Positions 1 through 11,830 of a stretch of DNA of 64,000 nt are shown piece by piece (position 1 is the first letter of the stretch; each line of letters starts with the position of its first letter). This DNA comes from Clarireedia homoeocarpa (lineage: Eukaryota; Ascomycota; Leotiomycetes; Helotiales; Rutstroemiaceae). The translations under genes were made by a program, and so were the position numbers. The notes under the pieces are model-generated. The model did not search any database. It was not told the origin of the DNA and saw only the letters and a list, made by a program, of their open reading frames with translations. The stretch covers positions 62,001 to 126,000 of the forward strand of contig LNKV01000035.1 of assembly GCA_001465935.1 (NCBI GenBank). Reading direction: 5' to 3'.

Positions 1-661
1 CATGATAGGAGCATCCGCTACGGAGGTAGTGAGCAGTTTTCTGGCACTTCCAGACTAGATGGATATTACGGCATGGAGATACCTTGGACGGATTGTGACA
101 TCAATGGGTCGAAGAGGGGTACGACGAGTAGACATCTCAAGAACGCGCGTGCCAGATAAGTCCATATCCATACAAGAGGATTGGTCCTAGAATTTTCTGC
201 CTCCTCTGCTAGGCGAGCGATAGCAATCTAACATCTCTTTGATACAACCAACGTCTGACATCAGCCGGTCTGTCTGTTAGTAGATAAGGAAGGGCGCGGA
301 GGTTGTGGAGATGTGATGTCGTTTGGCATTTTAATGCTCGAAAGAGTTCGGCTATAAAATTTATACACCGCTTATAGGCGGCTTTCTTAGGTTACTCTCG
401 GTCACTCAAAATGGAACGCATCCCTGCTGCAATTCGTACTGTTAAGTCACGAGCCCCCTCAACAAGCCTATAGACGGATTGTTGTCCTGAGTGATGGTGA
501 ATGGTCAAGAATGCTAAAGAATCTAGCGGTCAGCCTATGGTATCAATCAACTGTTATGGTATCTCTATGCCATAAGAATTAGGTAAATCTATGTGCTTTT
601 ATTTTAGCCCCTCTCTGCCCCTCCCTCGACACCGCACCCACTCGCAATCATGAAACTAATT
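1..661. other. Left edge, no gene seen
   Basis: No reading frame of useful length, RNA gene or repeat is visible. The right part is the 3' flank of the minus-strand ECT1 gene. Confidence 0.6.
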
Positions 662-2171
662 CTATGATTTACTCTCCTTCAATCGCTGCTCTTCTTCCAT
701 GCGCTCTCGCGTCCTTTGAGCTTCCTCGCCAATTCCCTTCACACCTTTGACGCGCTGTCTCTCTTCATACATTGCTCGGCTCTTCAAGATCCTTTCTACG
801 ATTTGGCCAGCATTTACAGACGCAAAGACATGATTTCCTATTTCGCGATATATGCCCATCTCCTTAGCTGCCACATACGGATCATATGTCAAGGGCATAA
901 AGCTAGTTGGACCGTGGTAGACGGCATCCGGAACCCCCCAGGGTGTTGAAGTGAGATAACCCTTATTTGGGGCGAATGGGGCGCCAAAGATGACGGAATT
1001 GACATACTGATGACCGTTAGATTGATGTTTCAGGTACTAAGGAGTTCGACATACCTTGCACTGTAAAACACAGAGACCCCGCTCGTAGATATTCATAATG
1101 GGATAATTGACTCCCTTCCAGTGATTGATAACATCATCATCGTGTACACCGGCAACCACAAAGCAAGGCGCATAGTCTTCACCTTTGCCAGTTCGCTCTT
1201 GTACTGCTTCCTTGCTATACCAGCCTTCTTTTGTAGCGAGATCTTCTTCGGCCTTTATAACTTGTCTGAGGAACTCAATGTGACCAGAGGAGAAGAGGTC
1301 GAATCCACCGTCAACGTAAACAACTCGTTGGCCAGGCTTGGGCGTGCTTCCCTGGATTAGAGAACTGAATGTGCCTTTCTCATCCCCGGTATCATTGCCC
1401 CTGGCCGCCATTGACGCGTTCCAGAACCACACGCTGGATCCAGGATGAAGACCCGTTTGATCAGTAGCATACATTCGCATTCTCTCAGTCATAGCTTCGC
1501 CATTGGCCTTTATCTCTCCTGGTGTGCCAGAACCCTTCTCTCCAGCCAAAAGTTTCGTCAACGATTTGATGAAATGAGTTCTCGTACAGAGAAGCATTCG
1601 TCCCACAAGGTCTGTTGTCGAAATACTAGGAGTGCGTTTGACGACTTTGAATCTGCCCGCAGCTTTCACGAACCGGTAGCAGTCCTCACCACTACTATCC
1701 GAAGTAATATCGTCCCCATGTACCACGTATTGGCAACCGTAGTGGGAAATCCATGGAAGAGATGTAACATAAGGCGCATATGGTACGGATTGCGTGACCC
1801 ATCTGCAGGCATCGACAGCGGCGATTCTTGAGGAGTAGAATCAGTAAACCAATACACGTCCAGTGCTCGTTCGTCCCTAATTACCGTTCTTGTAAGGTCA
1901 TGACCGTAGGCCCTTTGTTCTCGAGGATCGATTCATCGGAATGGATCCCTACTACCAGTTCATTTCCCAATTGCCTGGCTTGGAGCATTGCGCCAGCGTG
2001 TCCTACGAATACAATGCATCAGCAACGTGGAGATATGGGAAGACAGGGGTAACTTTGTGATTTTCTACCATGATGGAAAAAGTCCCAACATCCATCGACC
2101 CAAATCCTACCCTCCAAAATCTCGGGTGCAGCTTCGCCAGGTGGGCCTTCTTCTTCAATTTTGTTGGTCAT
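662..2171 (-). CDS. ECT1: Ethanolamine-phosphate cytidylyltransferase
   Basis: Makes CDP-ethanolamine from CTP and phosphoethanolamine, the middle step of the Kennedy route to phosphatidylethanolamine. Exons in coding order: 2171-2069, 2002-1885, 1826-1055, 1006-662; 445 aa. Two cytidylyltransferase domains are visible. The first carries WVDGCWDFFHHGHAG near residues 26-40; its HHGH signature is restored only by splicing exon 1 to exon 2. The second has VYVDGGFDLFSSGHIEFL near 244-261. The linker has RTPSISTTDLVGRML. All three introns have GT..AG ends and preserve frame. An upstream in-frame ATG at 2225 exists, but 2171 gives the more usual short leader. Odd: the second nucleotidyl-transfer motif reads SSGH rather than HxGH, as expected for a degenerate second lobe. 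Product is very likely; the exact start is less sure. Confidence 0.93.
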
Positions 2172-3303
2172 GATCCCAGATATATTGACAATTTCTCTGT
2201 TTTGAAGGGTTGTGTCCAAACTCAAGAGAAGTGCCCTCCGCGCGGTAAGGTGTTAAGACGATGCGGGGCAGGGCGAGCGGTAAAGCCGCAGTAGTACCTG
2301 ACTTGCAACAACTTCCGAAAGCGGCATCTACCTAAGCACAAAAGGTGTGCCTTTTGTGACCAAAAGTTTCTCCGCGGCAGAAGTTTGTGCTAGCATCTGC
2401 ATATTCAAGCATTCATTCGCTGGTTCAAGAGCTCTTGAAGGTTCTTATGGCATTGTGCAAGAAGCAAGATGGGGGATCAACGACTAGTCACAACTATCAT
2501 GGTTATCCCTCGCAGAAGGTCTTTACTGTATGTCGTCCAAGGTACAGCTAGTACACGCAGCACTCGTACAACGGTGCAACAACCCACCCTCTCCCTGATA
2601 GCTGGGGCCTCAAAGATGGCCATCCACGGATATGACAGCGATGAACCTGTATTGGTCCCTGGCGTGTCTGGGTGCGCGATGCGCGATGCGAGATGCAAGA
2701 TGCGAGAGGCTCTTGACAAAATACCACTTACTACTATTGGGACCATGATCGTCTGACTATGGGTCTTCAAGAGGGTCTTGAAGAGGGTCTTGAAGAAAAA
2801 TATATAGATACGACTGGCATTACTGTCATTGCTGACATTTCCCTCGATTCTTCAAGATTGCTCTCCTGTACACGTACCAAGGTACGACACTGCGAGCACA
2901 TTGTGTTACGCTTTTCTCCCACCTCACCTACCGTCTCTCATTGCCCCTTCTTTCGAAAATTCACGTTGTCATATTGCTTTTGTGGTTGGACAAGTCGGAA
3001 GATGAGACTCGGCATTTCCTTCTGCTCCACCTGAATATATATAATAATATCGGTCATTTCCACCAGCAATCAATATCCCTTCCTTCTGTTCGTTCTCAAT
3101 TCGCACCTCCCCTTTCTCAACGTTTTGAAAAACAGTATAAGAGAAATACAATCGAATCCATGAATGAGGGGAAAAAATCACAAGTTAATCATCGAAGAAG
3201 AATCTTTGGAAGGTGGGGCAGTCGCAGCAATTGGAAACTCGGGCTCGGGTTCTTGCATCTTAGCCGAGATTTTTGTACTAAGGATTATTATTGAGACGGT
3301 GCA
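2172..3303. other. Divergent intergenic region ECT1 / unknown gene
   Basis: Presumed shared promoter region. It holds a short tandem array of about 15-bp units (GGGTCTTGAAGA type) at 2761-2797 and a GATGCGAGATGC-like array at about 2670-2705. Reading frames here are short, with no recognisable protein. Confidence 0.5.
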
Positions 3304-4806
3304 ATGCATCGGACTACGCCTTCAAATGGAGGATTATTCAAGACAGGCAATATATTTGGGGGCAGTAAGACGCCAACTTCCTCAACACGACCATCCACTT
3401 CCTCAGGTTCTCCTGGAAGTGAATCCAAATATAGTCCGACTCAACAACACCAGCAGAGACCTTCAGTAACGGGCTTCAGTCGCAAGACCTCCTTTTCCTC
3501 CGCATCACGCTATAATCGACGCAATAATTCGACGGCGCATTTACACAGTACAGTCTTACCCAGCATACCCATTCTCCCTTCCTCGAATTCTCCGGAGAAA
3601 CGCTCCAAGTCCGTCGATCCCTATGCCGTACCATCGACCTTTCCGATTCTCTTAGAACACGCGAAAAGCTCAGATAGTTACAGTCGAGTTGTGCTCGAGG
3701 AGAGCGCAGAAGCTAGTACGAGCGCTACATATGCGCAACGTTCCAGTATCGATTCTTTTACCTCAACGACGCCATATTCTAATATGCTCGCTAGACCAGG
3801 GACGGGCAATCAGTCTGCCGGGACTGGTCCTACGGGAATGAATGTGCTTGCGCCAATGCAGCCAGGAAGTCCTACACTCGAGACGATCACATATCAGCAC
3901 ATACAAGAGATGGCGTCGAAGAGGATATCAACTCTGGACTATTTAAGAAAAGCGTATGACTACCTCCAACCCACTCTGAAGGCGCTATGAGAATTTTATT
4001 CTAAACAATCCTTGCGTTGGACATTGGGGCACAACTAACGCATGATTGATATATACAGACACGAAGGCAGAGTATATTGGTTTAATACCTTACTATTCAA
4101 CAAAGCCGACCTTCAACGAATGCCCTACTTCGATTCGCGCAAATTAGCCCGCCGCGCAACAAATTACCTCCTACTTGGTCTCTCAATTCCCACAATAATC
4201 GATCTTAATTCCTCCAGTCCAGCAGAATTCTTGCGCACACTAAATGCGCTTCTGGTGGAATTTGAAGCCTTTCAACAAGTACACCCCCCCGACGGGTCTT
4301 CCTCATCTTCTCTATCGCGCGGCCGATTCCCTCAAATGTTCAAGCGCGCAACGGCAACTAGCAATAAAGGACGACGTACCAGCTCCGCTACTGAAATAGG
4401 TCTACCTATAGGCAATGACAATTCGGATGCGAAATCCGTTAATGGGAGCACATCGAGTGGAGGAACGAACAGTGCGACGTTGTTCCCCGCGAGCGAAAAT
4501 GATTTGTTACCTGGAGAAGAATATACCCATTTATTAACGCCATCTTTGCCTTTTGATCCTGATTTTTACGAGACGTTTGCAACGTTATGTGACGTATTAA
4601 TTGATTGTTATACGAAGTTGATGACTTTGGTCTCAACACCGAAGGAGTGCAGTCCGCAGATTGCTGAGATGTTCACCAAGGCGGACGCAAGAGTGAGGAA
4701 AATAATTGTGCAGGGTGTAGTGAAGGAATTTGAGGACAGCAGTAGGCAGGGGGTTAAGACAGAAGTCGCTGGTGTAGGGAAAGTGGTGTTGGGCGGATTG
4801 ATGTAA
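3304..4806 (+). CDS. Conserved-looking protein of unknown function
   Basis: Exons 3304-3953 and 4059-4806; 465 aa. The intron has donor GTATGA, a branch-like ACTAAC at about 4034 and acceptor ATATACAG; splicing joins LDYLRKA to HEGRVYWFNTLL in frame. Residues 1-180 are rich in Ser, Thr, Pro and Gln, so probably disordered and a likely phosphorylation target. The ordered part starts near 195 (ITYQHIQEMASKRI) and includes a compact segment with RVYWFNTLLFNKADLQRMPYF. A second Ser/Gly-rich spacer separates it from a C-terminal helical region (DPDFYETFATLCDVLIDCYTKL) ending KVVLGGLM. I see no signal peptide or membrane segment. I do not recognise the family and assign no function. The alternation of disordered and hydrophobic segments argues for a real gene. 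Confidence 0.75.
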
Positions 4807-5148
4807 AGGTCTTGTTTATTCCAGCATTTCATGGGTTCACGGGTTGATATCACGATGGGTCATGACAGGGCAAGGAGGAGAACGGCGTCATTACATATAT
4901 ATACATTCACATTGTTATGCTATTCAGAATAAGAACTGTAATCGAGGTAAACAATAATCCAGACGCCAAGCAAGCGCACAAGAAAAGATATGGAAATGCA
5001 GACAGAAAGAAAACTTCAGCTTTTCAAAAGTTCATCAGATACCATAACGCAATTTGTGTCATCATAGAGTGGAATCCGCTTTTTACACGGCCCACATCAG
5101 TGCTTGACTCTATTTGGTATTCATCACCTGAACCAGCTTCCCAACGAG
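4807..5148. other. Intergenic, nothing recognised
   Basis: 3' flank of the preceding gene; no repeat or RNA gene seen. Confidence 0.5.
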
Positions 5149-5646
5149 CTACGCTGCAACGAATCCAGCTCCTTCGACAGAGCTTCTGGAATGAAATCGA
5201 CTTCGAACCGGGACAAGTCTTTCGGCAAAGAAAGGGTAGAGTTTGGCGTCCCGATCTTCCGTAGAAAACACCCCCGCTTTCCCATAAGCTATGGACTCAA
5301 AAATGAAGTGGACTCCTCGCATCAAGAATAAGCCCCATCGAGTTACCATCCTCCTCCCTTTCAAAATGAGGAAAGCAATCGCATAACTATCGATCTCGAC
5401 GAATAAGCCTCTTCTGCCATTAGCGCCCTTCGCCCCAACCAAGAACAATCCTTCTACCTCCCACCACCAATCACTCTTCCAGATCTCGGAGTACTTCAAG
5501 AAGAAGCTCGGACTCATATCTTCATCCATAGGGTCTCTTTCAATCCATACTCCAAGTCCTAGAAGCGATCGGGTGATAGTACAAACGGCAAAAGGGTGTA
5601 TGAAATCGAAACGAAGAATTGGTAGAAGAGAAGCCGCAAAGTGCTT
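5149..5646 (-). pseudogene. Open frame or decayed gene, unknown
   Basis: On the minus strand a frame is open from just after a TAG at 5649-5647 to the stop at 5149 (166 codons), with the first Met at 5529 (126 aa). It reads like protein: KYSEIWKSDWWWEVEGLF, then FVEIDSYAIAFLILKG and RWGLFLMRGVHFIFESIAY. Just upstream on the same strand (about 5650-5900) a different frame also looks protein-like (FSPTIQLLAQRIAFEAHE). No splice pair joined the two cleanly, though a GTACTT donor near 5732 and the CCATAG acceptor before 5646 are candidates. Either an unrecognised spliced gene or a frameshifted remnant. No family recognised. Confidence 0.3.
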
Positions 5647-6108
5647 CTATGGCGGCGCGTTTCCGCAGTCCCATCTTCATGAGAAGACAGGGTGTCCGGG
5701 GACTTTCTCCCAAAGCATAATGTTTGAAAAGTACCAATGATGGTATTTTTCTGTTCGTGTGCTTCGAATGCGATTCTTTGAGCGAGAAGTTGGATAGTAG
5801 GAGAAAAGGAAGAAAAGTTCCCAGATGAAAAAATAATTTTGTAGTCGAAATGGAAGAGAAATTTTGTGGGGACGCTAGGAGCCTGCGTTAGTGGCTCCTT
5901 GTATCGCTTGCTATTGGTCGTTCCCGCGTACCTTTGTGCTTTGCCTTGGAGCCTGCGTAGGTAGAAAATAGAAGCTGCCGCCTTTCTACCGTACCATTTT
6001 TATTTATATTGATGGAAGCAATTGTGTTCCCACCACACACAGACGTTTCTGGTCTCGAGGTGACGCAGTATTCGAATCAAACGGGCTATCCTTCTTTCGT
6101 AATCAAAG
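5647..6108. other. Upstream region of RAE1
   Basis: Probable RAE1 promoter and leader. A short direct repeat GGAGCCTGCGT occurs at about 5879 and 5949. May include the 5' part of the decayed minus-strand frame. Confidence 0.4.
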
Positions 6109-7305
6109 ATGTCTACACTATTCGGCGCGGCAGCTGCGACGACTACTACCAACCAAGCCAATACTCTGGGTGATCTATCGAAAGACATCGCGCTCAATAA
6201 CCCACCAGAGGACAGTATCTCGGACCTAGCTTTTTCGCCTGTCTCCGAACACTTAGCCGTCGCGTCATGGGATAAAAAAGTGAGAATTTACGAGATCTCG
6301 CCCACGGGGCAGAGTGAGGGAAGAGCCATGATGGATTTTGATGCTCCGGTGCTCAGTTGTCACTGGTCGAAGGTATGTAACCATACGCGCGGGGCAGCCT
6401 AATTTCGAGATCATGCTAACGGACCTGATTAGGATGGAAAGAAGGTTGTGGGTGCAGGAGCAGATAAGACCGCACGTTTGATGGATCTCGAGAACGGTCA
6501 AACCATCTCGCAAATCGCTGCCCACGACCAACCCATTCGCAGTGTGCGATTCTTCACAGCACCACAAACGAACGGCGAGATGGTTGTGACCGGATCCTGG
6601 GATAATACTATCAAATACTGGGATATGCGATCTCCCAGCGCCGTTGTTTCTGTTGATATGCGCCAGAAAGTCTACACACTAGATGTGCAGAAGAATGTGC
6701 TGGTCGTTGGTACGGCGGAGAGATTCATTCAAATCATCGATCTAAATCAGCCAGACAAGATCAAGAAGTCCATTCAGAGTCCATTGAAGTGGCAAACAAG
6801 GGTTGTCAGTCTGTTCCCTGATGCTACTGGATTCGCAGTGGGTAGTATCGAGGGAAGATGCGCTATTCAATATGTCGAAGATAAGGACGCGAGGTAAGCG
6901 GGACCCTCTTCCTTTCAAAGGTCGTACACTAACATACCCTCCTATAGCATGAACTTCTCATTCAAATGCCACCGCGATCCTCCTCAAAACAACATGACCA
7001 ACGTTTACTCCGTCAACGCGATCTCCTTCCACCCCATACACGGCACATTCAGCACTGCCGGATCCGATGGTACATTTCATTTCTGGGACGGAATCGCCAA
7101 ACACAGATTGAAGGGATACCCAACTGTTGGTGGTACAATTTCTGCAACGGCTTTCAACCACAATGGTAATATCTTTGCCTATGCTGTGAGCTATGATTGG
7201 AGTAAGGGATACGCAAGCAATAATGCGCAATACCCGAATAAGATTATGCTTCATCCTGTGAACCCAGACGAGTGTAAACCAAGACCAAGCGTGAAGAAGA
7301 GGTAG
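6109..7305 (+). CDS. RAE1: mRNA export factor Rae1/Gle2, WD40 protein
   Basis: Nuclear-pore-associated WD40 propeller that binds Nup98-type nucleoporins and takes part in poly(A) RNA export. Exons 6109-6372, 6433-6893, 6948-7305; 360 aa, the usual length. The N-terminus [13 protein letters not shown] and the phrases [43 protein letters not shown] and [15 protein letters not shown] give WD repeats in order. The segment YDWSKGY near the C-terminus is typical of the Rae1 family. Intron 1 has donor GTATGT and acceptor ATTAG with a GCTAAC branch; intron 2 has donor GTAAGC and acceptor TATAG. Convergent with KEX1 downstream. Confidence 0.95.
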
Positions 7306-8092
7306 AGTTGGTTAGATTAGTGAAATGGAAGGGCTAGGATGGAGAGGATGGGAGGAAAAGGCAAGAGATACAAGAGGTACACCTTACGCACAGCCATGGG
7401 GAAACTGGCATTTTGGAAGCTGCAGGACAAATTGCCCTCCAAAGGAAATCGGTTGGTTGGACGGACTAAGCGTATAGGGAGGGAAAACAGCAAGCATAAA
7501 AAACACCTCGAGTAGGAAAGGCAAGGCGAGATAGGAAAGCAGTATAGCATGGCATGTACGAAGAGGTTAGTTACAAGACAGGCGTTTCGGGATACTTGCT
7601 TGAAGAGCGATATTCAAATACCAAAAGATAGGTTTAGATAGGTAGTAATGATACGTAGTGTATTCGAGGCAGGATAGAGATACCTGAGGGTACTTACTTG
7701 CTCGTTGGTGCATGCCATGCATGACTGACTGACTAACTGGCTGTAGTAGAGCTGATTGATCACATCACATCACATCACCGAATTACAAGAACCCATCATC
7801 ATTTAACCTCACATTCTCAAATTTCAAAGTCAAGAATCCCATCCCTACGTTCCCTACCTAATCTAATCCAATCCCATCCCCGCAAACCAAGTCTGAAGTT
7901 GTAAGGAATAATTTAACTATAACATGAATTTCCAGTTCCAATTCCAGCACCTCAATTCCAAAACCAGAACGTGCCCCAAAACACCCATACTAATGCATCA
8001 TATACACGATAGAGTAAAGTAAAAGTATAGTGATCTTCACACACACAAAACAATCAGACAGAGTCACTCCACCGGAACACTACAGCTCTCCT
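7306..8092. other. Convergent 3' flanks of RAE1 and KEX1
   Basis: Only untranslated flank is seen, with a short CACAT array at about 7760-7777. No gene recognised. Confidence 0.5.
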
Positions 8093-10114
8093 TTAATTCC
8101 TCTTTTCCACCTGCTTTCCATTTCCATGCGCTGCTGCTGCCCCCTCATCATCACTTGCGCTTCCCAAACTATACTTATCTCTATCCACATCATCCGTCGG
8201 ACTCCTCACATGCAGCTCATCCAATTCACTCTCATCAAAATCCGCCGCCTCCACATCCCGCGCTACTCTCTTGTGTCTGAAGTTCTCCAAGCCCATTCCG
8301 CTGCGCGAACCACCATTCGCGCCCGCAAGAGACATGGGAGTATCGCCTCCGAAGATGCCCGCGTACCCGGCACGTTGGCGGCGTTCGCGCCAGATATAGT
8401 AGCCCCAGGCCGAGGCGGCAATAATCACAATGACCAGTACAATCTCACCGGACTTGTAATACGCATTCCATTTTGCGGCTTCGAGACGTTCTTCTTCCGC
8501 TTCTGCGGCAGCAGTACTGTTTGGATGGCCGCCAACAGATGTCTCGACACCCTTCTCGCCATCGATGCGACTGTCGGTTGGAGCACCGCCGATACTAGCA
8601 ATGTCAACTTCCATGAATCTGTCAAGCATATCGCGGGTTCGGCGAGCATAATCGAATGGTACCATATGAGAAGAATTGTAGAAGAGGACGTAGGTCAAGT
8701 TTCTGGCGGACTGCCAGAAACCAGCTGCTTCGCCTTCGAATTCCCAGTCTCGTCGCGGTGCCCATGTTCCAGATGTGATCTCGAAACCTTTGCCCCCGTT
8801 CCACTCCATGTTGCTAATCAATTCTTCAGTACCAATATGGTTGCAGATCAAATCGTCGGCACCAGAAAACAGAACAGTGGGGACTTCCGCAATCAAATCT
8901 GGTAGAATCTGAATTGAAGGTTTAGAGCTCTTTGCTTTGAAGGCACTTCCGACCGCTCCATTACATTCTTTCCATCCGGTTCGTTTCTCTGGGGAGATAT
9001 GAAGAGCTTCAATAACATCTGGGCGGCGAAGATATGGTGTGACACTGGTCAAGTCCGGAGGCCAGTTCATGCCACAGCTTGGGTACGAATCCTTCAACCT
9101 CACATCGTACATGTTGTAGCATTGCATCTTGCCATCTGATCCCTTGCTTTGCGTGATTTCTAGGAAATCTTGCAAGATCTGCTCACATTGCTCAACGTCG
9201 ACCCTATCCTTTCCTCCGTTCTCGTTCAATTGCTTGACACAGATGGCTTGTTGGGATTCGAGTTTCTTTGCTTTGTCACTGTCTCGTTTGAGTAGTCCCT
9301 TCTCATATACGAACGGAAGGTACGACATGTATTGCTCGGCTGGCGAAATCCAACCATTCCCGATCACCATTCCCTTCATTTGCCATTTATGCTTCGTGTC
9401 TGGCTTCTTGTTGCGCTCGAGAATCGCCTTCGTGATATATGGAATGTGCTGTCCAGCATAGGATTCTCCTGCAAGATAAAGCTGCAAATCATTAGCATGA
9501 GCCGCAAGGTATAGGAAACCTTGGTAGACTCACATCATCATGCTCATACTCTGGGAAAAGTTCGAACCATTTCTCCAAGAATGTTACGAATTGGGCTGCC
9601 ATCTCTGGTAATTCATGAACATAGCTGTCCGTGTCCACAAAACTGAACCCCGTTCCAACAGGGTTATCCACAAACATAATGTTGGCGAATTCATCCCAGG
9701 ATCCAGAATTGTATTCAAGCTTTGGCCCGTTCGAATCCTTGACTCTATACGGTCCAACTTCCATTAAAGCGCCATCTTCGGAGCTACATCCAGGGCCACC
9801 ATTGAGCCAAATAACTGTTCGCTGCTTGTTGGCAATATGCCGGTTTTGGAAGTGCCAGAAAAAGATATTTCCATGGTGTTCGGGGGTAACTTCGATGTGT
9901 CTACGTGGATTAGCTAAGCTATAATTCTGGCATGATGAAAATGAACCTACCCAGCATGCATCTTGAGTAGCGGTCCGTCGGGTGCGCCGGGAAGAGAATG
10001 AACGAAGTAGTCTCCGGCAGTTGCTGCATGACTCATTGAAGGCATCAGTGATGCCGACAGCAGACCCCATACCGTCAGTAGCGCCGGACGGGCTCCTGAT
10101 GTGAAGGAACGCAT
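8093..10114 (-). CDS. KEX1: Pheromone-processing carboxypeptidase Kex1
   Basis: Late-Golgi serine carboxypeptidase (S10 family) that trims C-terminal Lys/Arg after Kex2 cleavage. Exons 10114-9951, 9900-9534, 9481-8093; 639 aa. The start at 10114 gives a hydrophobic leader ([20 protein letters not shown]); longer frames upstream lack one. Order: signal peptide; YFVHSLPG; substrate-binding [15 protein letters not shown]; nucleophile Ser about 184 in GESYAG right after the second splice; Asp about 387 in SGADDLICN; His about 449 in [10 protein letters not shown] single membrane segment ([17 protein letters not shown], about 525-541) is followed by an acidic cytosolic tail ([16 protein letters not shown]), as expected for a type I Golgi protein. 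Several NxS/T sites lie in the lumenal part. Confidence 0.96.
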
Positions 10115-11048
10115 AGCGAAAGGTTGTCCTATCGCCCAGGATAGGCGTTTGGAAGGGGAAAAGAGGATTATTCAGGTCGCGTCGTCGCGATTGTCCACGC
10201 ACGCAACATGTGCCGATACTATTGAGCCCAGGAATGAAAATGTAATAATGTCGGGTTGTGGACACAGTTTGGCTGTTGATGTGAGTTGAAGGAGGCGCGG
10301 CTCGGCTTTATTAGTGATACTGAATGAATTGTTATAGCCACTCTAAAGACCGTACTCTGCAGATGGACGCAGGGTAGGAGCGAAGCGAGAGGTGAGGAAT
10401 GACCAACAATTGAATTTATGTGGAGTGAGTTACGAAGCAGTGTGTTCTGAAGAACTTTGAAATTACATTTATCATTTCATGACAAGATACACCAAAGAGC
10501 CGTTGGTATCTCAAAAGAGAGGCTGATCAAACACTTCACAAAGAGCCCTTCCAACTTATTGTGTACCTCTTTTGGCCACTCTGATGAATTCCCATTGGCC
10601 AAAGGTTGTATAGATCTACTATTTTATGGGTCGCGAGCAGTGTTGCGTATAACGTTTGAATGCAGAGGTCCTGATTTCACGTTATCTGCGACATGAAAGC
10701 TCCAAGAGAACCAGTCGGGCAAAATGCGGTAATCGAACCAGCCTTATCACTCCAGTCCGTCCAACAACTCAAACCGCTAAGGCGTCTAGCTCTACATACT
10801 GTATTGGAACATTTGTCTGATTTGGTATGATACAGGTTCTTCTTCGCCAGCCGTGTGTTCAGACCCTTGGCCAAGGATACATGCACCGTCAAAGAGTCTT
10901 GCTAAATGCACAAGTCGTGAGTATGCGTTAAACATTCCGCGGTTTTCAAGCCCCTTTGAAATACCTCAAATGTTATGGGATTTGGATACCCCGTATTAGC
11001 CGTCTCTATGCTAGGGTTTCTGCGATGGTATTTTAGCATGCTTATTTT
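10115..11048. other. Intergenic between KEX1 and SFM1
   Basis: Holds the KEX1 promoter and the 3' flank of SFM1. Short frames of 60-80 codons are present, but none looks like protein. Confidence 0.45.
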
Positions 11049-11830
11049 CTATAACATATCACCAAATCCCTTTTCGGAGTCTTTCTTGATCAGATCAACC
11101 ATTCCCTGTGGATTCAGTCAGCTTTGTATCAAGGTACTCTGCGAATAAACATTACTTACGTCTGGCATAATGGGTTCACCGTTTGCACCTTTGACATAAC
11201 GGAATGGCATTTCCGTACTTTCATTCTTGTTGATACGAAGTTCCGGGTAGTCGACGTACGGAATCTTGTCTAGTGGAACTATATACCAGTTAGCATCAAG
11301 TTGCAGACGATGACGAGAGGTCAAATCAGCTGACTTTTGTCCTGAGTAACCATTCTTGTGCAGCGAACGGCAGTGTCCGTTGTTAGTTGGATAGGGCCAA
11401 GACGTCGACCTTCGAATCCCTTCTTCCTAAGCTCAGAAGTTCGGTCTCTCGGAGGATCGTCTCCTGTACTCAATGATTCAGCATGTGGCTGATATGTTGT
11501 AGAACCATGTTACCAACCGAGGATGCCACCAAAGAGGAAAACATCGAAAACGTCGCCATCTTCTGGGCTTAATTCCTTCGTGGCTGCCGGGTCAAGCAGG
11601 CAGACGCGAGACTTATCACTTGCATATATGGTCTCAACGCTTCGGCCATCTGCTGTGAAACCCGGTACGGCCTTCAAGGCCTCAGGTAAGGTCAGATTGG
11701 GAGGAACCGAGGACAAACAAAACTTGGCGCCGGCCTGGTTGCACTCCTTAGCTATGGTGACATATTCAAGCTCAGACCATGGGCCCAACTCTTCGTCCAG
11801 ATGCTCAACGATGTATGTTTTGGCAGCCAT
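11049..11830 (-). CDS. SFM1: Protein arginine methyltransferase Sfm1 (SPOUT fold)
   Basis: SAM-dependent SPOUT methyltransferase; the yeast protein modifies an arginine of ribosomal protein Rps3. Exons 11830-11518, 11463-11335, 11278-11160, 11105-11049; 205 aa (yeast about 213). Start at MAAKTYIVEHLDEELGPWSELEY. The knot region shows VCLLDPAATKELSPEDGDVFDVFLFGGILG joined across intron 1 to DDPPRDRTSELRKKGF, then RRLGPIQLTTDTAVR. The conserved tail reads YVDYPELRINKNESTEMPFRYV and ends DLIKKDSEKGFGDML. Odd: donors of introns 1 and 2 are GTTGGT and GTCAGC, weaker than the fungal GTAAGT consensus, but both restore frame and conserved sequence. Confidence 0.93.

Noticed and set aside
2477..2770. 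Minus-strand frame of 97 codons upstream of ECT1
   Set aside because: Overlaps an equally long plus-strand frame and contains repeat-derived residues (SRASRILHLASRIAH); no family similarity.
8030..8905. Long plus-strand frame of 291 codons
   Set aside because: It lies antisense to the KEX1 C-terminal exon, which has clear family motifs; the plus frame has none.
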